Positions 1 to 10,625 of a stretch of DNA of 64,000 bases are shown in pieces; position 1 is the stretch's first letter, and every line of letters begins with the position of its first letter. The stretch is from Glandiceps talaboti (lineage: Eukaryota; Hemichordata; Enteropneusta; Spengelidae): the NCBI RefSeq assembly GCF_964340395.1, contig NC_135552.1, positions 13,283,694 through 13,347,693 on the forward strand. The letters are read 5' to 3'. The translations under genes and the position numbers were made by a program. The notes under the pieces are model-generated. The model searched no databases. It was given only the letters and a program-made list of their open reading frames with translations, and had not been told where the DNA came from.

Positions 1-620
1 GTGAAATCCATGTAGTCACATTTATTACTGTCAGTCATGTTAGAGATGTCGGGTGGATGCACAGACAAATGGCATTATTTGTCTGTGGGTGGTGTAAACA
101 TGCCCTTATGCACGCGCCGTGAAGTTCACGTACAATGCATTTAATGGAATGACTTACACTTCCATGGTACTTCCAATGAATAACCCATATTCTGCCTGTT
201 GACATTGATAAAGGATACATATACATTAGTACATGTATCTTTTATCTATATATGCTGTTGATGAAATAATGTTGTGGTAACCGTTGCGACGGGCATACTT
301 TTCAATTTAGCCCGCTTGCCTCGTGTCAAAGTCGTCTAACCACGGCTATAAATGAATCACAGTCAGACTGGGATGATGGGTAGAGACAGCAAATAATGTC
401 AAAATTTGTAGCAGCAAAAGTGTGTACCAGTTTGGCTATGTTAATCGTAAATCGGGTCATAAATATGTCAATTTGATCCAGTAATTCAAGATATGTTAGA
501 TCAAGTAATGTAATGTGACTCGACATATTAATTTCAATAAGTAAGATAATGGCAAAAAATACAAAAATGCGACTCGTTGATGTTTCATGTGAATTTTAAG
601 CAGAGTTTGTGTAAAGTGCA
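1..620. other. No gene seen; short hairpin at 61-86
   Basis: No coding frame here resembles a protein family and no splice-bounded exon is visible. The one structured item is a perfect 10 bp inverted repeat (ACAGACAAAT and its complement) around a 6-base loop at 61-86. Confidence 0.5.
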
Positions 621-638
621 GGGAGGGAGGGAAGGAGG

Positions 639-693
<55 letters not shown>

Positions 694-749
694 AGGGAGG
701 GAGGGAGGGAAGGAAGGAGGAAGGAGAGAGGGAGGGAGAGAGGGGAGGA

Positions 750-793
<44 letters not shown>
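621..793. repeat. GA/GGGA microsatellite
   Basis: Runs of GA dinucleotides alternate with GGGA/GGAA blocks, giving a purine-only strand of about 170 bases. Arg/Glu-rich and Ser/Leu-rich frames across it are repeat artefacts. A polypurine tract of this length can form triplex DNA (general knowledge). Confidence 0.95.
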
Positions 794-796
<3 letters not shown>

Positions 797-829
797 TTCT
801 ATTATCGTCAAGTATATTTCACTAGACAC

Positions 830-1700
830 GTATGTCGGGTCACAATTGTAAAAATATCGTCACGTTTGAAGCCTTAGACGATGCTAGACGATAGTGTCGA
901 TATTATCCGACACCATCCCATTTTTTGGGTGGGGGTGCGACATCGTAGCTATTACGGCAAAATTGTTAAATAATATGAATTGGAGACCATTGTCAGCAAT
1001 AGAGGTGTACACCAAGATAAATATCCAACAGTATCGTCTCGTTTATTCGACGAGCATGTATGTAAGGGTACCTAGATTGGCAAAGTTGCAACGGTCCAAC
1101 TTTGCCGAAAATCGCGCGAAGTTGGACTGACACTACTTTTGGCACAAAGTTGGAGTCCCACTTTACGGTCCCACTTTGCCACTTCAGGTACCCTTTACCT
1201 CCTATAGACCAATATTGGATCACGATCAAACTTTAAAATATATCGTCTAGTTAGGAATCTTAGACGATACCATACGATAGTATCATCAGATAGTATCTGG
1301 TGTTTTGGGAGCTACATTGTCGGGTCACGGTCACAGTTAAAATAGAAAACAACATCGTCTGTTTTGTGGCCATTGACAATACAAGATGATAGTATCGAAA
1401 GTATCCGATATCATAGCATATTTTGGGGTGCGACATTGTTGGGCCAGTTCAATAAAATATCGTCTATTTTGTAGCCCGAGAAGTCTTTCTATCGTGATAG
1501 ATATAATGTGCCTCAAACGATCCTACACGAAATGTACAAACATATCGTCTTGCTTGAAGCCGTGGACGACACTTAGACAATAGCATCGATATTATTCGAT
1601 ACAATCATATGCTATACTCTAATATCTATTTTATTGTAGTATCGATACCAGACGATAAACATCCGATATCGTAAAAATGTGCAATGTCGCGATATCCTAC
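830..1700. repeat. Degenerate tandem repeat rich in TATCGTCT / GACGATA
   Basis: The same phrases recur at roughly 100-120 base spacing: a GTCGGGTCAC-like start, AATATCGTCT, a GACGATAGTATCGATA block, then TATCCGATA and GGGTGCGACATCGT. Units are well diverged and one stretch (about 1060-1200) is built from AAAGTTGGA-type phrases instead. It looks like an old minisatellite. No protein is implied. Confidence 0.65.
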
Positions 1701-3040
1701 TATCGAGTTCCCAAGCACCCATCCACCACCCGCGCGTCCTCTCACATCCTTACCATTACACTACAATGACGTGTTCATAGATACGGTAGCTAAAATTTAT
1801 CAAGTATGTGACTCAGCCGTTCAAACTGAGTTGCGAGCTAAATTAATCTAAGAAAGCGCAGAAACACCCATAAAGTTGTCCGGGTTTGGTAAAAATGCGT
1901 TATTTTAGTGAAAGTAGCGGCTGATCTTTGGGTCATCGTTGACTGTGCGACTTTGACTACAGTTACTTTACAATGACTTGGACTACAAACGTTATAACGT
2001 TTCCCGTTAAAATCATATTAACAAAATGTCCTATTTTTACCATATATTTGTCAGAATTAACTTCTTTTAACCAGTCAGTCATCCTACTTTAACCATAGAC
2101 AATCTCTCTATATTGTCTATGCTTTAACTACGCTTTAACCATAGACAGTAGTCTTTATCTATTATCTATGCTTTAACCATGTTCTAGGTCGTCTGAACAC
2201 GGACGTAATTTATGTCCGTGGTCTGAACATCCGAAAGTAGAGCTTGTCTCGCGTACAGTCAAACTGCGGAAGCACTCAATCGTTATACTATGTAACACTA
2301 CGAAATACTGCACACAAGAATGGTTGAACCACATTTATCTGTGGTTGGAACGTTACGATGTAAAGGAAAACGCAAATCTTTAACATGCAGTATTAGATTT
2401 TGCGCAAGTTGTCCATGGCAACCAATTCACACATTTTGCTGGCTTAGCCATAGATAATAGAGATGTTCCTCTCTATAATCTATGGCTTAGCATATTAACT
2501 AACCCTACAATTTCGGGGTGATTGTGGTTGGATCATCTCTTGTGCGGGACAACTTGTCGGGAGTTTGTAATGATAACAGACAAGTCGTTGGCAGAAAACG
2601 AGGGACATTACGTTTCTAAATTGAAGCTGATTGAAAACTTAAACGATATTTAGATCAAGCCAATTGTCTGCTATATGCTCAGACATATCCATTATGCTGT
2701 CTCTGTTATATCTATAAAAAAAAAACATCGAAGCGTTGACGAAAGAATAGTGTCTCTTTCTATTGTCTATGAGTAGATTATTTGCATAGTCGCAAGTCAC
2801 ACCTACACTGTAGAGACAGGGAACAGTGAGATAAGAGTAACTACATGCTGTGGGAAAGACAAACAGCAACATTAATAATGCATAGTTAGTATATTATCGA
2901 CAGGATGATTTAATATCGGACAACAAGCATGACCGGCTTCTTTTCTCGGTTTACATGTATCTAATATCGACAATGTCGCCTATGTTCAAGTTCGCAAAAG
3001 AAAAGCTCAAATTCCCCAATCACAGTGATCGAGGAGCCGT
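1701..3040. other. Gene-free stretch with several small hairpins
   Basis: No family-like reading frame. Short inverted repeats occur at 2094-2121 (CATAGACAAT, 8-base loop), 2327-2346 (AACCACA, 6-base loop) and 2446-2487 (an 18 bp stem with one mismatch and a 6-base loop). The phrase CCATAGAYAATA appears in more than one of them, so they may share an origin. Confidence 0.5.
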
Positions 3041-3044
3041 TTAT

Positions 3045-4830
3045 CCATATATAACTACCCTTGCCTAGTATTGTGTAAAGAAAGGGACTATCAGATATAT
3101 CTTCATAGTATGACTAACAAAGTACGCCTGTCACTTCATTTCTAGATGGGGCATATCAGTATACACGTGTACATAACGCTAAAGGATGAATTGGGTACCA
3201 GATCGAAGACCATTCATGTTTTGTACCAGTTAACTCGAAATAAATAATAAAACCCGAAGCGTGACTTTGAACTACTGACATAATAGTAAACAAATAGTGT
3301 AAAAAATTACGGTTACTACCGGAATTTTTATCCTCATATATCCACCTTTGCCGCCTCTGAAAAGAATGGGGCAATCAGATAATTGTTTGTGGTATAACTA
3401 ATATAGGGAAGACTAGGGGATTTACCCTCATTGCCCCTCAAGTAAAATAGTTGATCGTTTTCCACGCACACGTGTGTCTTTAGCACCCTTTCTAGATGAA
3501 AAGAAATATGATTGAACTGGGTGCAAGATGAAGTCAGAGGACCACGTTTTGTACCAATGAACTAGAATGGGAAGGTAATACACAGACGACCGAAACGACA
3601 GGAAAGGGTAAAATAAAAATGTAACATTCACCACTGGAACATTCACATACAACCACCTTTGCCTCCTGTGTAAAGATAGGAACAATCAGATAATTGTTTA
3701 TGGTATTACTAACTTGGGGAAGACATAGAACTTTACCGTCATCTCCCCTCACGGTAAAAGTTGACCGTTTTCCACACAGACAAATATGTGTCTTTAGCAC
3801 CCTTTCTAGATGGGGGCATACATGTATACACATGTACCTAACGCTAATATATGAACTGGGTGCAAGATGAAGTCAGAGGACCATGTTTTGTACCGATGAA
3901 CTAGAATGGGAAGACTATACACAGACGACCAAATATACCGAAACGATACAGCTGTGACTTTGAACTACTGACACAATAGTGAACAATAAGGGCAAAAATG
4001 GTACATTTACCACTGGAACGTTCATCCACATATAACCACCTTTGCCCCCTGTGTAAAGATAGGAACAATCAGATAATTGTGTGTGGTGACAAACTTAGGA
4101 AAGACATAAAACTTTACCCTCATCTCCCCTCACGGTAAAAGTTGACCGTTTTCCACACAGACAAATATGTGTCTTTAGCACCCTTTCTAGATGGGGGCAT
4201 ACACGTATACACATGTACATATCGCTAATATATGAACTGGGTGCAAGATGAAGTCAGAGGACCATGTTTTGTACCGATGAACTAGAATGGGAAGACTATA
4301 CACAGACGACCAAATATACCGAAACGATACAGCTGTGACTTTGAACTACTGACACAATAGTGAACAATAAGGGTAAAAATGGTACATTTACCACTGGAAC
4401 GTTCATCCACATATAACCACATTTGCCCCCCTGTGTAAAGATAGGAACAATCAGATAATTGTGTGTGGTGACAAACTTAGGAAAGACATAGAACTTTACC
4501 CTCACCTCCCCTCACGGTAAAAGTTGACCATTTTCCACACAGACAAATATGTGTCTTTAGCACCCTTTCTAGATGGGGGCATACACGTATACACATGTAC
4601 ATAACGCTAATATATGAACTGGGTGCAAGATGAAGTCAGAGGACCATGTTTTGTACCGATGAACTAGAATGGGAAGGTAATACACAGAGGACCAAATTTA
4701 CCGAAACGATACAGCTGTGACTTTGAACTACTGACACAATAGTGAACAATAAGGGTAAAATTGAAACATTTACCACTGGAACGTTCATCCACATATAACC
4801 ACCTTTGCCCCCTGTGTAAAGATAGGAACA
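3045..4830. repeat. Satellite-like tandem array, about 5 units of 310-382 bp
   Basis: Equivalent points (the CACGGTAAAAGTTGACC phrase) fall at about 3441 (diverged), 3751, 4132 and 4514, giving steps of about 310, 381 and 382 bases. A diverged unit precedes them and a part unit ends near 4830. The last three units are nearly identical by eye and the first two are clearly older, so the array grew from its right end. Short open frames in each unit (for example minus strand 3534-3833, 4296-4505, 4636-4845) are the same repeat read through; stops, family-less sequence and array periodicity argue against a gene. Confidence 0.9.
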
Positions 4831-5284
4831 ACATAAGAATACCACTCCTATAGATTACGAGCAGCTATGATCAGCGAAGTACCACCGGGACAAATATGTT
4901 CAAATTACCAGCTTAATCTGTTTGTGAAAGGCTAACATTTATTGGACTTTGACCCCCTGGTAAAAGTTTTGACAAATATTCCACTATGTCCAAAGTTCAA
5001 ACAACCATGTTTACCTTGATTTCCTGTGGGTGAAAAGGTTGGGTAAAGGTGTCACTATGGTAACTATACCCGGGGTGTCAAATGCTTCCAACACTTGCAA
5101 GTATTTCGCTGGGTTTAGGAGGACAAAATATGTTAAACACTATGGTTTCCCCCCCTGTCACCACCCCTGGTGAAGATGGATGACAGTATGGTCTTTCCCA
5201 GTAAGACAAATATACCCCCCAAAATACGACCCACCTTTACCCACCCTGACAGACATGGGCAAATGAGACTTTTCGTATAGCATG
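4831..5284. other. No feature seen
   Basis: Single-copy sequence between the satellite array and the 1.4 kb repeat. No exon, RNA gene or repeat structure is apparent. Confidence 0.4.
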
Positions 5285-6663
5285 CAGTCTGTTGAAATAC
5301 CGATTACTAAATGCGCAGTGCGACACAAACCAAGCAATATGCCGGCCGTGATTCGTCGAGACACATACAAACATTGAAACCATCAGTACAGAACAAGTGA
5401 AATGAAAACACAAAAGGAATAACATTAAACGCAGAACAGAAATCCAACACCCCAGACTACTTAGTATTGAAATATACAATATAACCATTGAAACAAATTT
5501 CGCCGTTTGTTATTGGTGCGTGACTCCAAGTGAAATCCAAGTAAAACTTTGAAACGTGTAACGTTGCTTGTGGTTTGATTTTGATTGCGTTTCAAAAGAC
5601 GAATGTTCGAATTTCGATATCAACATCGTAAATACCAAGTTCCAAATTCACATGTAATTCTAAAGGTTTGATTTTATAAACACGTATTGAGTTTTTATAA
5701 ACACGTATGAGTTGAAATTACGTCAAAAAACGAATCACATCATGTCTGAATAGATTTGGATTTCACTTGGACGTCGTTAGTAGTGCACTGTTATTTTTAA
5801 TAGAAATGTTGCATTTTAATACATTTTATGAATGGAGAATGGGGGTCTTGAGGCTTTATAAAATAAATATCGCGCTTGACAACGATGTCTTAGGTACGTG
5901 TAAATACTATGTTTTAATCTGTTTTATTTTCTCAAAATTTCAATTTTGATATAAGTACAACTAAATCACAGGCAAATTTTCTGTACGAGCCAAAATGATT
6001 TAAAAAATATATTTATGACATTTGATCTTTAAGCTCAACGACGTATTGCATATTTCCACCAGCAAAGTGAAGTACCTGCGGTCACCTCAAATTCGTCCAA
6101 GGTAAATGACAAAATGGTTTCAACTCATATACATTGTATACATGGGACATGGACAAACGAACCTAATGTATCTTTTTTAATTTATCCTTTGGCATAGAAT
6201 AAATCCATAATTATATTCACTCTACGTTACCTACCATTTTATGTCAAAATCATTTTTTTTTGTCAAAAGAGTTGTCTATTTGTAATACGTTAAGCATCTT
6301 GCTGCTTCATAAAACGTAGTGATTAGTCCTTTTTAAGTTTGTCATTCCTTGGTTTTTATGTAGGTTCATTTGTATGGCTTGCGTAACGACTGCAGGTGTT
6401 GCCACTACCCAAGAATGTCCAACCCAAGTATACTCATAGACCATCCACGAATGGCCGGCTGTGTTGGTGTGTTGACACTAAGGATTGCCACCAGCTAACC
6501 TACTTGGCTGGGTTGATATAGCGGTTTTCCATCAACTCTTACAATATAAGATATTCCATGAAGCATTCACGTCTTGTTTAAAAGCGTACCGTAACGTAGG
6601 TTACTGTGTATACTACTCAGTCACATTTTTATTTCGGCAATGTCTCATTTTTTTCACCATGGA
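5285..6663 (+). repeat. 1.4 kb dispersed repeat, copy 1 (uninterrupted)
   Basis: From the CAGTCTGTTGAAATACC phrase at 5285 to TTTTTCACCATGGA near 6663 this stretch is nearly identical to 12491-14713, apart from small indels and an insertion in the second copy. Strand is arbitrary. No terminal inverted repeats and no transposase are visible. Inside it, CCAAGTGAAATCCAA (5526-5540) is matched by its exact complement at 5757-5771, so a MITE-like segment of about 246 bases is nested within. Small open frames (5767-5949, 6485-6718) show no known family. It may be a non-autonomous transposon or a recent segmental duplication. Confidence 0.85.
5526..5771. mobile_element. MITE-like segment with 15 bp perfect terminal inverted repeats
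   Basis: CCAAGTGAAATCCAA at the left end is mirrored exactly at the right end, and the match continues a few bases outward (GAC-T against GACGT) with a one-base gap. The same structure is present in the second copy of the host repeat at about 12732-12979. The interior is AT-rich, holds a direct repeat of TTTTATAAACACGTAT, and codes for nothing recognisable. Confidence 0.5.
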
Positions 6664-7424
6664 AAGTCTTGTTAAAGTTGCCCGTAGTCTTGTTAAAGTT
6701 GCCACACAGTTGAATTAAACACAGCTTCTCAGCCGATCTAAGATCTCTAGTTCGAACGTAAAATCGAATTAGTTCGATCAGATACAGGGGTGCAGCATGA
6801 TTGACGCAGTGGTAAAAGACAAGTTGTTTAACCACTCGGCCACTGACAACCCTTGTCAAACGTATACGACTGCAATAAACTGTATTGATCTTCTTTCACT
6901 GAAAAGTATACCATGTAACCCAAATATTAAGCTCTTAGTGTTTCATGCCAAAGTTGTGAAATTCTACAGGAATATACAGGGATATTCACAAAATTGCAGT
7001 AATTTGTCAAATCAGTATGTTTGACTTTCAACCAAAACATAGTGACATGTTGTTTGATCAAAGTAGCAAGTCTTAATTTTGTCAATCAAAATGTCCTAGC
7101 CCAAAAAGTAGCACCATAGTCAAATTTCGGCCAAGAATATGTTAATAACACTAATTAACATGTACGGATTTTGTCCGAAATCTAACCAGCTCTTGTGGTA
7201 ACTAGTGTAATCAGCTGTGTGTACCAAACCTCATTACAAATCAATCAATTTGCTTCATACGCTATCAAAAACGAGTTGCACAAATGAATTTTTTACCCAT
7301 AACTTAATGATAAACAGCACTTCCTTCAAGTGTCTACCCCTATCATTAGGAGTGAAATAGGTATGATTGGATGCCATGCCAATGTGCGGTATATTATGTA
7401 AATTACCGTGTGATTAACATTACT
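6664..7424. other. No gene seen
   Basis: AT-rich sequence after the 1.4 kb repeat and before the sulfotransferase stop codon. It probably includes the sulfotransferase 3' UTR, but no poly(A) site can be assigned with confidence. Confidence 0.4.
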
Positions 7425-9395
7425 TTAATGAAATGTAGGGATCGAATCCTTACGCAGATCTTTCTCATTTTTGATCAGATGATAATGAAGTAGGTTCATA
7501 GCTACAGTGCATTTATTTTGAATGTCTCTGACTTTGTTCCATGGCATTGCAGGACGCCACTTTTTCAAAACAAATGTTGCATTTTTACGAGTTGAGAAAG
7601 GATCTTTTATGTTTATAACAGTGCTTTTTTGTAACCAGGTCTCCACTTCAGGAGAATATGACAAGCCAAGAAAATCGTACATATCTTTCATCATTTCAAT
7701 TGGATTCGTTGCCAAATCCTCGTAACGTACTAATTTGTATTTTCCTTCAAGTCCTAATAAACCAGATCTTGCTATCTCGAGATTTTTAGCGAGATTACGG
7801 CAATAATCTGTGACCTCGTCCACGGCTATTTTTCTTCTAGCAAAATCTTCGTTGTGTTCGTTGATTGTATTTCTTGAGTGAAAGACAGCACGGGGATCTC
7901 TGACAAGATGGATGATTTTAATGTTTAAAGTCGGATCGAGAGCAAAGGAACGCAGAAGATTTAAATCGTATACCCGAATGACCTTTGCTGCAATGTGATC
8001 ACGTGATTGACAAGATGACGTCAGAATATCCATCACATTTTGTTTTGACGAAGCTTTGTGGCAAATTGAAGTATTGTTCAAAGCGATTGAATGTTGGCAG
8101 CCAGGTTTTAGCAATGACAACCATGGGTGTGTTTCAGAGAAGTCACAATGGAAAAACTTGGATAGGACATCTACTGACAAGGTATCAAACAAAGAATCCG
8201 ATATTTTCCTCTTTAAAGCCATTTGAGTCCACGTCTTTAGAGGTTCATAACTGTAGAAGAATCTTGGATTTTGGTTGAAATATTCTCCAAGGAAAGAAGA
8301 TCCGACTCTTTTGCTGGCGAATATCAAGACGTGTAGTTTCATCTTTTCCCCGTCTCCTGTTGTGTTGTTTCTATTGTTGAATGTTCCGTTGTGTATATGA
8401 GTACCGATGTCCATATATCGTGTGCTTCTGTACACCATTGCAACTGCAAATTCAACAAGATTAAATACATGTTGAGCAATTATCGACTGTGCCTTCTCAA
8501 TACTTCTGTAACCAAGTATTTCTAATTTGCATCCCATAGAGAGTGGATGGAGCTATACCTGCCATACGAGAATAGCATATCGTTTATCAAATATGGTAGA
8601 ATACGTCTCGGGATAAGTTTCCCTGAAAACTAAAGGTCTCCAGTTCCCTCAAATCTCAGCCATGTGAAATGGACATCATTCCTGGTCGTTTTTGAAGTAA
8701 TATAGATGAAGGTCACTTTTAAGGAATACGCCAATCTGATATTATCAACATTACACTAGATTCTATTCTGCCTTGGAATCATTTTTTTACGGACATACAG
8801 ATAAATGGACGCTTGCAAACACAGATGTGCCCCTCTTATTATAATCAATTTGGTGGCGACATGTCTTGTTTTGGGTAATAAATATTCAATTATAGACACT
8901 AAAGAAAAATACATACATATCGGAAATTCGGTATGATGTGTCTGACATACTTTTCACCAATTTGAATCACATATACATTAAAAGTCATTATCTGCAATGT
9001 TTAACTGCCTGTATTAGTTTTAAAATACGTTATGGACCAATCACAATAATCAACATGGAATGTATACATTTAAAATGGATTCTGACCGATTCTAAAAGAC
9101 TATACCAAAGGTCATTCGAGTCACCATCAAATTAACAAAAAACACAGCTGGTAACCAATATGGCTAGAATTCGACAGTCACTATAAACGATTGTATTTAA
9201 AAGAAATTTCATACAAAAGAAACAAAAGAAAAAAACACACATATGGAAACTTAACGGTAATGTGATAGGTAACGTCCATACCAACGACTGACACACAAAC
9301 AAAGTATGTATAAACTCACCTAATATCACTGTATATATCACCAGCAGACATAATATTGCTTTAAAACACATCGTTTTGCGTCCTTTACAGTCCAT
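7425..9395 (-). CDS. Carbohydrate sulfotransferase, Golgi type II (CHST1/3/6-like family), two coding exons
   Basis: Predicted to move sulfate from PAPS to a sugar hydroxyl on glycans in the Golgi lumen. The main exon (7425 to about 8528-8537) encodes some 365 residues. Counting from the ATG at 8537, the 5'-phosphosulfate loop KRVGSSFLG is at 76-84, the 3'-phosphate site HLVRDPRAVFHSR at 210-222, and a family RYEDL motif at 271-275; the family's usual length is about 390-480. That exon has no membrane anchor. A separate exon at 9320-9395 starts MDCKGRKTMCFKAILCLLV, a short basic head then a hydrophobic helix, and ends at a consensus donor (AG|GTGAGT, phase 1). An acceptor at about 8528 (AAATTAG) restores frame, dropping the first few codons of the long frame. 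Family is clear; acceptor choice and glycan specificity are inferred. Confidence 0.88.
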
Positions 9396-9827
9396 TGTTG
9401 TCTCAACGCTGGCCTATGTCATACTTTGCGAAAATCACAACAGGTAGAATGTCATCTGCCTATTAACAGATAAGGTTTAGTATCTCTTCAATCAATGTTA
9501 CCAGACACAACCCTTTTAAGATAAGAAACCTTTCTGTTTGAATTCAGACAAGCAATACAAATGACTGAGGCGTTATTCAAAACAATGTATTCACCAAACA
9601 AACAAACAAACAAACAAACAAACAAACAAGCAAACAACACACAATTTCTGTGACTGCTACATGTCTGTCTGTACCGAATACAATAATAATAATTATTATT
9701 ATTATTGATACCTGTTACACATTTTCAATGCCGCTTCCGTTTTATAGTCAATAGAAAAACAATTGTGTCTGATTCAATTATTAATGTTTAGCGTACTGTT
9801 ACAGACAAAACAATGATCTTGGCTGTA
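9396..9827. repeat. Spacer with (CAAA)n and AAT/ATT repeats
   Basis: A (CAAA)n microsatellite lies at about 9593-9637, followed by a small AATAATAAT/ATTATTATT palindromic run near 9682-9706. The sulfotransferase promoter should lie at the left of this stretch, but no core promoter element can be defended. Confidence 0.6.
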
Positions 9828-10112
9828 TCAATGAACTCCATACACACATTTACATGGTCGTTCCCAACAAGTCTGTCGACTGTTCTCAATACGTTTGTAC
9901 TCCATTAATGGCCTTTGCTTCTTGCCGCCACAAACAAGGATCTGGTGATATCCATACTTTATAGTAAATTCTACGTGGTCGTTACGCCTCAATATGCATG
10001 TTACACTCAATTTCTTAAACTTTGCTGAAAACGTGTTACTAACATTGATACTAAACTGAATCAGTAGCGATGGGCAGTGCCAGAAACAGTATTTCATAAT
10101 AGTTGTTAGCAC
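9828..10112 (-). CDS. Unrecognised cysteine-containing candidate terminal exon
   Basis: An open frame of up to 94 codons. Its last 60 or so residues look protein-like: mixed charge, spaced aromatics, and five cysteines ending in a CWERPCKCVYG tail before a stop. A TTTTCAG acceptor-like site at about 10035 could begin an exon covering that part. I do not recognise the family; a small secreted or receptor-ectodomain protein is possible. No partner exon was found upstream, and it sits between the sulfotransferase and its decayed copy, so chance or a relic are both open. Confidence 0.3.
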   Translation of the reverse strand: MLTTIMKYCFWHCPSLLIQFSINVSNTFSAKFKKLSVTCILRRNDHVEFTIKYGYHQILVCGGKKQRPLMEYKRIENSRQTCWERPCKCVYGVH

Positions 10113-10299
10113 AACTGCACTAAGGTTCAGTAGTGCTTGCTGCAGGTATTGAAAAGCAACTTGAAATATGTGCTGTGGGGGTAGGGTGGGGGAGTGTGTG
10201 GGTGAATGAGTTAACGTATTGTAGTGAAACTTGCTGGACTGTTTCTTCAGTTGGGTAAATTGATGACTTGGCTTTGGTTAAAATGATGGCAAAATTTGT

Positions 10300-10625
10300 A
10301 ACCAGGTTATCATGTCAAGAGAATGTGGTTCAAAATCGTACATATGTTTCATCATTTCAACTGGTCAAGTTGCCAAATTTATATTTCCCTTCAAGTCCCC
10401 GGCAAGTCTGATTTAACCATCACAAGATTTTTGCGTGAGTTTGGCAATAATCTGTGACCTCGTCAAGGTTGTTTGTTTCAGGGTATTTCTTGAGTAAAAC
10501 ATGGCAACAAGATGGAAGAGGATTGTTATACTGCTGGGATCCAGTGCATAGGAGTGCAGAAGATTTAAGTCGAATATGCGAAAGACTTTCGAGGCAATGA
10601 GATTGACAAGATGGCGTCAGAATCT
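10300..10625 (-). pseudogene. Decayed copy of the sulfotransferase catalytic exon
   Basis: The stretch aligns by eye to 7636-8030 of the intact gene on the same strand. Shared runs include AAATCGTACATATNTTTCATCATTTCAA, GGCAATAATCTGTGACCTCGTC, TATTTCTTGAGT and CGCAGAAGATTTAARTCG. It matches residues about 170-300 of the intact protein, including the site around the 3'-phosphate motif, where a deletion has removed most of that motif. Frameshifts and stops are scattered throughout. It keeps no open frame of useful length. The parts outside 10300-10625 are not recognisable, so this is a partial, old duplication. Confidence 0.8.

Noticed and set aside
577-829. Arg/Glu-rich and Ser/Leu-rich frames
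   Set aside because: Read-through of the GA microsatellite; equivalent frames at 26511-26851 and 48700-49208 come from CT arrays.
3428-4845. Repeated short minus-strand frames with related peptides
   Set aside because: They repeat with the satellite period, lack starts in common, and carry stops in each unit.
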